From JBCCMB01 sp039026555 (GTDB lineage Bacteria; Pseudomonadota; Alphaproteobacteria; Caulobacterales; Hyphomonadaceae): a stretch of DNA of 22,985 bases. The notes under the pieces were generated by a model. It was given only the letters and a program-made list of their open reading frames with translations, did not search any database and was not told where the DNA came from. The position numbers and the translations under genes are program-made. Shown one piece after another: positions 1 to 6,191 of this stretch. Numbering within the stretch: the stretch's first letter is position 1; the number at the start of each line of letters is the position of its first letter. The stretch lies in NCBI GenBank assembly GCA_039026555.1, contig JBCCMB010000034.1, forward strand, positions 1 through 22,985, read 5' to 3'.

Positions 1-35
1 CCCTGAAGCTGATACACATATTGATAGGCGGCCAT
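1..35 (-). CDS. ettA: Energy-dependent translational throttle protein EttA (ABC-F), 5' end only
   Basis: Only the first eleven codons lie in the window; the gene runs off the left edge. The minus-strand ATG at 33-35 opens a frame reading MAAYQYVYQLQ. From memory, this closely matches the start of alphaproteobacterial EttA/ChvD-type ABC-F ATPases, which typically begin MAAYQYVY and continue to a GLTKT(Y/F)PGG segment just before the first nucleotide-binding domain. An AAGGG Shine-Dalgarno-like stretch lies about seven bases before the ATG on the minus strand. EttA is a cytoplasmic ribosome-binding ATPase that tunes early translation elongation to cellular energy. The gene is divergent from the acyl-CoA dehydrogenase. 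With so few residues the call rests on a short but distinctive peptide. Confidence 0.62.
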   Translation of the reverse strand, partial: MAAYQYVYQLQ

Positions 36-205
36 TGCGGACCCTTTTGTATAGGCGCGTCTGGTCAGTGCGCGGTGATGAGCTCGATTATCTGCGCCGT
101 TAATGCCGCGCAGCGCCTCAGGGATCAAGCGGTTCTAGCGGTGACGCGCGTACGATCTAGGGTGTCGCCAAGTTGAACCAGAATTCACGCTGTTCGAGCG
201 CATTT

Positions 206-219
206 GCGGCGTACGCCGC
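206..219. promoter_or_regulatory. Perfect 14-bp palindrome, candidate protein-binding site
   Basis: The sequence GCGGCGTACGCCGC is perfectly self-complementary and sits in the middle of the divergent intergenic region. Its right half overlaps the first copy of a 12-bp direct repeat. It could be an operator or the stem of a short hairpin. No regulator gene is adjacent, so its role is inference. Confidence 0.3.
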
Positions 220-247
220 CAAAATCATCACGGGAGCCGCCAAAATC
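215..247. repeat. 12-bp direct repeat, 21-bp period
   Basis: GCCGCCAAAATC occurs at 215-226 and again at 236-247. Start-to-start distance is 21 bp, close to two helical turns, so both copies would face the same side of the DNA. This is the arrangement expected of tandem binding sites for a regulator, but no function can be assigned from sequence alone. Confidence 0.45.
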
Positions 248-396
248 GCGTGTCTCAAAGCGTGTCTTCCTCGGGCTTGTTCGCATATCTCAACCTTCCT
301 CGCGCGAAACGACAAAGCGGCATGCGTTTGCCCCTAAGGCAACACTTGTGGCAGCCTGAGTGACAAGACATCCTCAACTTAAACTCTCCACAAGTT

Positions 397-405
397 TGCT
401 ATGAT
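397..405 (+). promoter_or_regulatory. Candidate extended -10 promoter for the acyl-CoA dehydrogenase operon
   Basis: TGCTATGAT fits the extended -10 form (TGn followed by TATGAT at 400-405). No good -35 hexamer is seen at 16-18 bp, which extended -10 promoters tolerate. Transcription would start near 411-412, leaving a short leader with a GAAAGG Shine-Dalgarno (414-419) seven bases before the ATG at 427. Confidence 0.4.
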
Positions 406-426
406 CTGCGCTTGAAAGGCTTGTCG

Positions 427-1626
427 ATGGATCTCTCCTACAGCGCTGAAGCCGACGACTTTCGCAATACAGTCCGACGCTTTTTCGACACCGAGTTTCC
501 GCGAGACATCATTGACAAGAATGCGCGCGGCGCATCGCTCACCACGGCCGAAATCAAACGCTCCGAACAAGCCTTGGCGGCGAAAGGTTGGCTGGTCCCC
601 GCTTGGCCGACGGAGTATGGCGGCCCCGGCTGGAGCCTGGAGCAGCAATACATTTTCGACGAAGAGCTGGAGCGCGCGGGCGTGCCGACGGTGACGCCGA
701 TGGGCGTCATCTATGTGGGTCCCGTGATCTACACATTCGGCACCGAGGCCCAGAAAGAACGCTGGCTACCCGGCATTAGGTCAGGAAAGACCAGTTGGGC
801 GCAGGGCTATTCAGAGCCGGAAGCAGGATCGGATCTGGCGTCGCTACAATTCAGCGCGGTTCGCGAGGGCGAAGAATACGTGCTCAACGGCACCAAAATC
901 TGGACCAGCGCGGCGCAGCATGCCGATTGGATTTTCTGCCTCGTGCGCACGGACAATTCCGGCAAAAAACAAGAGGGCGTCACGTTCATCTGCGTGGATA
1001 TGAAAACGCCGGGCGTTGTGGTGCATCCCATCATCACCATTGACGGCAAACATGTGCTCAATCGCGTAGAATTCACCGACGTGCGCGCGCCGGTGGACAA
1101 CCGGATCGGCGAAGAAGGCAAGGGTTGGGGGTATTCGCAGTATCTGCTCGGACACGAACGCACCTCTTACGCCCGCATTGGCGGCAAACGCGCCCAACTG
1201 CGGAAGCTCCGCGAAATCGCGTCCGCCACATCGACCGGCGGCAATACCAGCTTGATTGATGATGACGCCTTCGCCGCGAAACTCTCCGCCGCTACGCTGA
1301 GCGTCGACCGATTGGAGATGACGGTTCTACGCGTGCTGTCGTCTGTTGGAGACGGCGGGGCGCCGGGGAATGAAGCCTCCATCCTCAAAATCATGGCGAC
1401 GACGACGGCGCAGGAAATCACCACATTGTTTATGGAAGCCGCCGCCGCCAATGGTCAGCGCTGGTTCGACGACGCGGTGACGCCGGATTGGGCGTTGGAG
1501 GCCGGATTGCCCGACTTCGCCGCGCCGGGTGTGTCCTATTATTTCGGAGCACGCGCCCAATCCATCTATGGCGGCACGAACGAGATCCAAAAGAACATCA
1601 TCGCCAAGCGCGTGCTTGGGCTATAG
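427..1626 (+). CDS. Acyl-CoA dehydrogenase family protein
   Basis: A 399-residue FAD enzyme of the acyl-CoA dehydrogenase family, which oxidises acyl-CoA to enoyl-CoA in the cytoplasm. The flavin/substrate segment YSEPEAGSDLASLQ lies at about 128-141, GTKIWTSAAQHADW at 155-168, and the C-terminal YGGTNEIQ motif at 381-388. The ATG at 427 is preferred over the upstream in-frame TTG (412) because GAAAGG at 414-419 is ideally spaced for it. At the position of the medium-chain enzyme's catalytic Glu (YEGT) there is Gly382. Glu244, in HERTSYARIGG, sits where isovaleryl-CoA-type enzymes carry their base, so it is the likelier catalytic residue. The GST-like gene follows 13 bases downstream, suggesting one transcript. 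The acyl substrate cannot be told from sequence. Confidence 0.93.
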   Translation: MDLSYSAEADDFRNTVRRFFDTEFPRDIIDKNARGASLTTAEIKRSEQALAAKGWLVPAWPTEYGGPGWSLEQQYIFDEELERAGVPTVTPMGVIYVGPVIYTFGTEAQKERWLPGIRSGKTSWAQGYSEPEAGSDLASLQFSAVREGEEYVLNGTKIWTSAAQHADWIFCLVRTDNSGKKQEGVTFICVDMKTPGVVVHPIITIDGKHVLNRVEFTDVRAPVDNRIGEEGKGWGYSQYLLGHERTSYARIGGKRAQLRKLREIASATSTGGNTSLIDDDAFAAKLSAATLSVDRLEMTVLRVLSSVGDGGAPGNEASILKIMATTTAQEITTLFMEAAAANGQRWFDDAVTPDWALEAGLPDFAAPGVSYYFGARAQSIYGGTNEIQKNIIAKRVLGL

Positions 1627-1639
1627 CTGGAACGCCCAG

Positions 1640-2629
1640 ATGTCCCATTTCATAATACATGGCGCTGTTGCTTCGCCCTATTCCGTCAAGGTTCGCGCGG
1701 CGCTGCGCTACCTCCGCTTGCCCTATGTCTGGAACACCAACGGCGACGCACTGACGAAGGCGCTAAATCAAGTCAAAGTACCTGTAATCCCCGTGATCCA
1801 ACGACCGGACGGCAGCTGGACAAATGATTCTACCCCCTTCCTGCAGGAGCTCGACGCCGCCAATCCAGCGCGCGCGCTGCTGCCTCAGCGACCAGATCTT
1901 AGAATGGCGGCATTGCTCATTGAGGACATGGCGGACGAAATCCTGACCAAGCCCATGTTCAACGAACGCTGGATCAGACCCGCAGACGCCGAAGTGGCGT
2001 CCAGATGGCTCGCATTCGACCGCTCGCCAGGACTGGGGCGAGATGCGCTGGAGACGAATGCAGGCATGATCAAGACGCGCCAAATCGGCCGTATGCCGAT
2101 CGTCGGCTGCACGCCGGAGAACCAGGCCGCAATCAACTATTTTCGCGACGACATGTACGCTCTGCTCAATGAACTCGCCCTTGAGGGACCATTTCTCTTT
2201 GGATCACGCCCATCCGTCGCAGAGTTTGCAATTTATGGGCAGATGTCGCAGCTCGCGGCAGATCCCACCTCGGGCGAAGTCTTAAGCCGCAATTACCCCT
2301 ACGCCTATCGCTGGATCGGCTACATCGACGATGCTGGCGGCGTTGAGGGCGATTGGGCGGATGACGCGCTAGACATAGACGTCACAAGGCGCTTTTTGGA
2401 ACTGGTGGGCGAGATTCACTTGCCCTTCCTTACTGACAACGCCGCTGCAGTGGACGCCGGAGATGAGGAAATGTCTACCACGCTCTATGGCGAGCCATAT
2501 CGTGGCGCCGCGTTCAAATATCAGGCGAAATGCCTCCATGTGCTCAAACACGCTTGGGCGGGGCTTGGCGATGCGGATAAAACGCGGCTCGCCGATGCGA
2601 TCGGAAAAAACGCAGCCCTGCTCGACTAA
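1640..2629 (+). CDS. Glutathione S-transferase-like protein (two-domain, extended)
   Basis: A 329-residue cytoplasmic protein with an N-terminal thioredoxin-like GST domain. ASPYSVKVRAALRYLRLPY (11-29) is the strand-helix start of a GST N-domain, VPVI (47-50) carries the cis-proline, and NDSTPFLQEL (62-71) stands where GSTs bind the glutathione gamma-glutamyl group. An all-helical C-terminal region follows, with a GPFLFGSRPSVAEFAIYGQMS stretch typical of the GST C-domain. The protein is clearly longer than canonical GSTs of about 200-220 residues. The ATG at 1640 starts right before the domain; longer in-frame starts reach into the upstream gene. The Shine-Dalgarno is weak, fitting translational coupling to the dehydrogenase. 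Its stop overlaps the opposing gene's stop. Glutathione use is inferred from family; the substrate is unknown. Confidence 0.82.
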   Translation: MSHFIIHGAVASPYSVKVRAALRYLRLPYVWNTNGDALTKALNQVKVPVIPVIQRPDGSWTNDSTPFLQELDAANPARALLPQRPDLRMAALLIEDMADEILTKPMFNERWIRPADAEVASRWLAFDRSPGLGRDALETNAGMIKTRQIGRMPIVGCTPENQAAINYFRDDMYALLNELALEGPFLFGSRPSVAEFAIYGQMSQLAADPTSGEVLSRNYPYAYRWIGYIDDAGGVEGDWADDALDIDVTRRFLELVGEIHLPFLTDNAAAVDAGDEEMSTTLYGEPYRGAAFKYQAKCLHVLKHAWAGLGDADKTRLADAIGKNAALLD

Positions 2630-3918
2630 ATCCGACGCGCCTCGTTGTCGTCGCCGAGGCGATCGACCAATTCCGCGACAAATCGGATGTGGGCGCGCAA
2701 ACGATAAAGATCGTCTGTATAGGACGCCGGCACTTCCACATGGCCGGTCTCCGCCTGCAGCTTCGCCAATTCGGCGCTTACCTTGTCGCGTTCGCCGTCG
2801 GTCGTCGCCACCCGTCCGCGCGCTTCAAGCTCTCGCAGGTCATTGTACCAAACATAAATTTTGCGGCGGATGCGCCAACGATAAAGCGGCGGCGCCGCCC
2901 GGAAGATCGGGATGGCGAGCGTCGCTAGCGGGATGAGCAACACCCAGGCGCGTTCTAAGAAATTCGCCACTGAATAGGGAAACAAGCGCCGCAGAAAGGA
3001 CGGACCGCGTTCGTAATACCGGCGGGCTTCCGAGGATAAGGGGATATCCGCCAAGGTTGCGGTTGGGAACGTTTTCGGCGGCGCAAGTAAGGACCCGCCG
3101 CGATGCGCCTCAAACGCACTTTCGATCAGCAAGGATTGAACCGCAGGATGCAAATCCTTCCGGGTCACTAATTGCGCGGCTGGCGCAATGAGTTGGACGT
3201 CTGACGCGGGAATGTTCTCCTCAAAATCCAAAACGCCCTCGAACAGCGTGACCGGCGCCAAATAAGGGTAACGCCGCGAATAGGCATGGGCGCGCGGAAT
3301 AGAAAGTAAAGAGATCTCCGGATCATGGACGAGTTCCGCAATCCAATCAGCCGAGGCGCCGACAACTAGCATCGCCACATCCACCTCGCCGGACTTTAAA
3401 GCCGCGGCGGCGTCGCGACCGCCGAGCGGCGAGACGATCATTTCGCTCATCTCAACGCCGTTTTCGGGCAGCAACAATCTCGCCAATGCTTCGGCGCCCG
3501 ACCCGCGATCGCCCATGGCGACTGACAATCCCTCGAGCCCGCGCAAATCCTGCAACTCGATCTCAGCGCGATGAAACACCCAAAGCGGTTCGAAATAGAT
3601 CGCGCCGAGCGAGACGACTTCCTCGCTGTCCGCCGGCGCGACAACGCCGGTTTGCACGATCGCGATGTCAGCCTCGCCAGATTTGAGACGCTCTAGATTG
3701 TCCAATGAGCCGGTGGTCTCCAGCACTTCGCCTTTGACCTTCTTGACGCCCAGCGCATCAGAAATCCGAAGCGCCTCCGCCGCATAACCGCCGCCCGGCG
3801 CGCCGCCCGCGATTGAAACGGATTTGGGCGGCGCCGGCGCCATTACTCCAAGCGCCAAAATGCAGGCGATAAAGAGAGTTGCGGGCAGCCACCAATAGGC
3901 CCTCAAGAATTCGCGCAT
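2626..3918 (-). CDS. TAXI-family TRAP-type solute-binding protein, membrane anchored
   Basis: A 430-residue protein resembling the TAXI (TRAP-associated extracytoplasmic immunogenic) binding-protein family. Residues about 9-27 form an uncleaved-looking signal anchor. A periplasmic ligand-binding module follows, beginning VSIAGGAPGGGYAAEA (34-49), with the family-like stretch LKSGEADIAIVQTG (78-91). A second hydrophobic segment lies at about 323-340. A basic juxtamembrane stretch (RWRIRRK) then leads into about 90 cytoplasmic residues with helical, possibly coiled-coil character (about 377-392). No TRAP permease gene is nearby, so it may be an orphan receptor or act with a distant permease. 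The minus-strand ATG at 3916-3918 is preceded by a GAGGCGAG Shine-Dalgarno-like stretch. Its TAG overlaps the TAA of the convergent GST-like gene by two bases. Confidence 0.8.
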   Translation of the reverse strand: MREFLRAYWWLPATLFIACILALGVMAPAPPKSVSIAGGAPGGGYAAEALRISDALGVKKVKGEVLETTGSLDNLERLKSGEADIAIVQTGVVAPADSEEVVSLGAIYFEPLWVFHRAEIELQDLRGLEGLSVAMGDRGSGAEALARLLLPENGVEMSEMIVSPLGGRDAAAALKSGEVDVAMLVVGASADWIAELVHDPEISLLSIPRAHAYSRRYPYLAPVTLFEGVLDFEENIPASDVQLIAPAAQLVTRKDLHPAVQSLLIESAFEAHRGGSLLAPPKTFPTATLADIPLSSEARRYYERGPSFLRRLFPYSVANFLERAWVLLIPLATLAIPIFRAAPPLYRWRIRRKIYVWYNDLRELEARGRVATTDGERDKVSAELAKLQAETGHVEVPASYTDDLYRLRAHIRFVAELVDRLGDDNEARRI

Positions 3919-4124
3919 CCGATCTCGCCTCGCTCAACCGCCAATTTCAAACGCCTCCTGACTGTGAAGCAAAAGCTCAGCTTTGACGCGACCGCAAGTC
4001 CATAAGCGAGGAGAATAAACCCTATTCAGGCGTTTCATTGGCGCCGACAAGGCCGCGCGCCCATTTCCGTTACAGACAAAAAGAAAAGTGATCGCCGACA
4101 CGCTGGCGACGAAGGACAGGACCG

Positions 4125-4235
4125 ATGACCAACGCCCCGATTTTAAGCCGTGTTTTTGCGCTTAGCTTTATGGCGGTGGTCGTGATCGGAACAGCCGTTC
4201 TCGCCTTCGGCGAAGCCCCCTCGCTTTATCTTTAA
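4125..4235 (+). CDS. Small single-span membrane protein (36 aa), hypothetical
   Basis: This is an unrecognised microprotein. The ATG at 4125 is preceded by a strong GAAGGA Shine-Dalgarno (4111-4116) at eight bases. The 36-residue product starts MTNAPILSRVFALSF, has one hydrophobic segment (about 11-29, rich in Val, Ala, Phe and Leu) and ends in a short tail GEAPSLYL. The single basic residue before the segment (Arg9) suggests an N-in orientation. A strong plus-strand intrinsic terminator lies about 55 bases after the stop, and no other plus-strand gene is nearby to need it. That supports a real, monocistronic transcript. The function is unknown; a small membrane regulator or a toxin-like peptide are both possible. 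Confidence 0.62.
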   Translation: MTNAPILSRVFALSFMAVVVIGTAVLAFGEAPSLYL

Positions 4236-4244
4236 GGACTTCCT

Positions 4245-4279
4245 CGGCGGCCGACGCTTCTCCCCCCGAATGGCCGCCG
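4245..4279 (+). other. GC-rich hairpin preceding the terminator
   Basis: CGGCGGCC (4245-4252) pairs with GGCCGCCG (4272-4279), an 8-bp stem with a 19-base loop. No T-run follows it directly. It lies between the 36-aa gene and the terminator hairpin, so the transcript would end with two tandem stems. Confidence 0.45.
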
Positions 4280-4287
4280 TCTACCAG

Positions 4288-4329
4288 AACGCCCGCGCCC
4301 TCCTCCCCCCGAGCGCGGGCGTTTTTTTT
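4288..4329 (+). terminator. Intrinsic terminator of the 36-aa gene
   Basis: CGCCCGCGC (4290-4298) pairs perfectly with GCGCGGGCG (4313-4321), a 9-bp GC-rich stem that can extend by two A-T pairs, followed by eight T (4322-4329). Orientation is plus strand. The same stem lies just past the end of the minus-strand peroxiredoxin-like gene, but without a T-run on that side. Confidence 0.85.
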
Positions 4330-4342
4330 GGTCAAGACGGGT

Positions 4343-4927
4343 TTAGCTCGCCGTCAGCCCGTCAATCGTGCTGACCACCACGCCGCTTGGCGGACGCGTG
4401 CGGTAATCATCTTCATAGAGCTTCGCTTCCACAACGCCTTCGGCGCCCAAGATCACGATGATCGGGTGGGGAATGCCGTAAACGCGTGAACCGGGCTCCA
4501 TGTCTTCGTTCAACACGCCGAACGCGCGGATCACTTCGGACCCTGGATCGGACAAAAGCGTATAATCGATCGAGGATTTATCCGCAAAAGCGGCGAGTTT
4601 TTCCGGTGTGTCATAGCTAAGCGCCGCAAGCCCGTAGCCACGGTCCTCAAGATCCGCTTGGACGCTGCTCAAATCCGCCAATTGTTTTTTGCAGAAAGGG
4701 CACCAATCGGCGGAGCGGACAAACACGAGCACCAAACCGTTTTCGCCTTTAAGGTCGGCGAAGTCGCGCGCGGTGCCGGTCGCGTCCGTCGCGGCGACAG
4801 CAGGCGCCGTCGATCCGATGGCGGGGCCCAGCTCGGCGGTTTCCGCTTCAGCGGCGGTTTCATGGTGACCGGCGACCGCGGGCCCGCCCATGGCGAACGC
4901 GGCGATGGCGGCGATTGCGTATTTCAT
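4343..4927 (-). CDS. Secreted redoxin/AhpC-TSA family protein (thioredoxin fold)
   Basis: A 194-residue protein with a probable Sec signal peptide (MKYAIAAIAAFAMGGPAVAG, cleavage near residue 18-20) and a thioredoxin-fold domain of the redoxin/AhpC-TSA group. FVRSADWCPFCKKQL carries the active-site cysteines C76 and C79 in a CPFC motif, and GIPHPIIVIL (151-160) carries the probable cis-proline. It most likely acts in the periplasm as a thiol reductase or peroxiredoxin-like protein. The ATG at 4925-4927 is chosen because AGGGAG lies about seven bases upstream and the signal peptide starts there; the longer reading frame runs through the mdh terminator. The exact substrate, peroxide or disulfide, cannot be decided from sequence. 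Confidence 0.86.
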   Translation of the reverse strand: MKYAIAAIAAFAMGGPAVAGHHETAAEAETAELGPAIGSTAPAVAATDATGTARDFADLKGENGLVLVFVRSADWCPFCKKQLADLSSVQADLEDRGYGLAALSYDTPEKLAAFADKSSIDYTLLSDPGSEVIRAFGVLNEDMEPGSRVYGIPHPIIVILGAEGVVEAKLYEDDYRTRPPSGVVVSTIDGLTAS

Positions 4928-4986
4928 AGATTTCTCCCTTTGGGGATGCAGCAATCTAAGTTCGATACGCGGTTCATCGCGCACGC

Positions 4987-5019
4987 AAAAGGCCCGCAAG
5001 CGCTCGCTCACGGGCCTTT
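4987..5019 (-). terminator. Intrinsic terminator of mdh
   Basis: AAAGGCCCG (4988-4996) pairs with CGGGCCTTT (5011-5019), a perfect 9-bp stem with a 14-base loop. Read on the minus strand it lies about 25 bases after the mdh stop, and the 3' arm ends in a run of four T (4987-4990). It separates mdh from the downstream peroxiredoxin-like gene. Confidence 0.75.
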
Positions 5020-5044
5020 GATCGAAGTTGAAGCCAGAGGCGCT

Positions 5045-6007
5045 CTAGGCGAGCGACGGCTCAAGATTTTTACAAGCTTCAACCAAACCTTTCACTGCGT
5101 CGACGGAATGGTCGAACATGGCTTGTTCTTCTGCGTTGAGATTGATCTCGACGACTTTTTCGACGCCGCCTTCGCCGATGATCACCGGCACGCCGACATA
5201 CATGTCGCTAACCCCAAATTCGCCAGACAGATAGGCCGCGCAAGGCAGAAGGCGCTTTTTGTCCTTTAGATAAGACACCGCCATATCGATCGCGCTTTCA
5301 GCCGGTGCGTAATAGGCTGAGCCATTGCCCAATAGCGCGACAATCTCACCGCCGCCTTTGCGCGTCCGATCCACAATCGCGTCCATGCTTTCCTGGGTCG
5401 ACCACCCCATCTCAATGAGATCCGGCACCGGAATGCCCGCCGCCGTAGAGTAACGCAGAAGCGGCACCATCGTGTCGCCATGACCGCCCATCACAAACGC
5501 GGTGACGTCTTCGGCGGAGACTTCAAATTCTTCGGCGAGGAAATGACGGAAACGCGCCGAATCCAAAACGCCGGCCATGCCGACGACTTTGTTGGCGGGA
5601 AGACCAGAGAATTTCTGCAGCGCCCACACCATGGCGTCCAAAGGGTTGGTGATGCAGATCACGAACGCGTTCGGCGCATAGGTTTTAATGCCTTCGCCGA
5701 CTTGCTTCATGACTTCCAGATTTTTGCCAATCAAATCATCGCGGCTCATGCCTGGCTTACGCGGGAAGCCGGCGGTCACGATGCATACGTCGGCCCCTGC
5801 GATATCCGCATAGCTGTCCGTGCCGGCGAGCGAGCTGTCCTTGCCGAACACAGGGGTCGCTTCGGCGATATCGAGCGCCTTGCCTTTGGCGACGCCGCCG
5901 AAAATATCAAACAACACCGCGTCGCCTAATTCTTCGCGGGCGCAGACATGAGCGAGCGTACCGCCGATCATGCCGGCGCCGATGAGGGCGATTTTTTTAC
6001 GAGCCAT
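5045..6007 (-). CDS. mdh: Malate dehydrogenase (NAD-dependent, LDH-like type)
   Basis: A 320-residue TCA-cycle enzyme interconverting malate and oxaloacetate in the cytoplasm. It has the nucleotide-binding loop GAGMIGG (10-16), an Asp at the end of the second strand (VLFDIFGG, D34; NAD preference), the substrate-loop arginines in GFPRKPGMSR (R83, R89), ITNPLDAMVW (119-128), DSARFRHFLAEE (catalytic-pair Asp149 and Arg152) and GGHGDTMVP with catalytic His176. Length and N-terminus match the alphaproteobacterial lactate-dehydrogenase-like MDH group. I start at the ATG at 6007 (MARKKIALIG) by homology, although an upstream in-frame ATG at 6097 has a better Shine-Dalgarno and would add 30 residues. 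A clear terminator follows. sucCD genes, frequent neighbours of mdh in this class, are absent here. Confidence 0.97.
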   Translation of the reverse strand: MARKKIALIGAGMIGGTLAHVCAREELGDAVLFDIFGGVAKGKALDIAEATPVFGKDSSLAGTDSYADIAGADVCIVTAGFPRKPGMSRDDLIGKNLEVMKQVGEGIKTYAPNAFVICITNPLDAMVWALQKFSGLPANKVVGMAGVLDSARFRHFLAEEFEVSAEDVTAFVMGGHGDTMVPLLRYSTAAGIPVPDLIEMGWSTQESMDAIVDRTRKGGGEIVALLGNGSAYYAPAESAIDMAVSYLKDKKRLLPCAAYLSGEFGVSDMYVGVPVIIGEGGVEKVVEINLNAEEQAMFDHSVDAVKGLVEACKNLEPSLA

Positions 6008-6191
6008 TGGGGAGGTCTCCATCAAGGGGGCGAACGCCGCATTGCGGCCCGCTTTTGCGAGCTTGTCTTGCGCGCCGCCAAAGAGTTTTCCGAACATCAA
6101 CGCCTTACGCGCGAAAGCTATGGCGGGACACCTAGCCGATGGTCGACCCCCACGCAATGCACATGGCTAAAACTCAAAAAATTCCCCAAGC

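Larger units (their letters stand above)
36..426. other. Intergenic region between divergent ettA and acyl-CoA dehydrogenase
   Basis: I see no convincing gene in these 391 bases. They must hold the promoters of both divergent genes. Visible structure includes a perfect 14-bp palindrome (206-219), a 12-bp direct repeat with a 21-bp period (215-226 and 236-247), and two copies of CGTGTCT (249-255 and 261-267). A plausible extended -10 element for the plus-strand gene lies at 397-405. No tRNA or recognisable small RNA was seen. Confidence 0.6.

Noticed and set aside
412..426. Upstream TTG start for the acyl-CoA dehydrogenase (five extra residues).
   Set aside because: The GAAAGG ribosome site lies inside this extension and is ideally placed for the ATG at 427.
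4088..4165. GTG-initiated 25-residue frame overlapping the start of the 36-aa gene.
   Set aside because: It has no ribosome site and a composition typical of an out-of-frame shadow; the ATG at 4125 frame is much better supported.
4928..5011. N-terminal extension of the peroxiredoxin-like protein.
   Set aside because: It would be encoded by the mdh terminator hairpin and would bury the signal peptide; the ATG at 4927 has its own Shine-Dalgarno.
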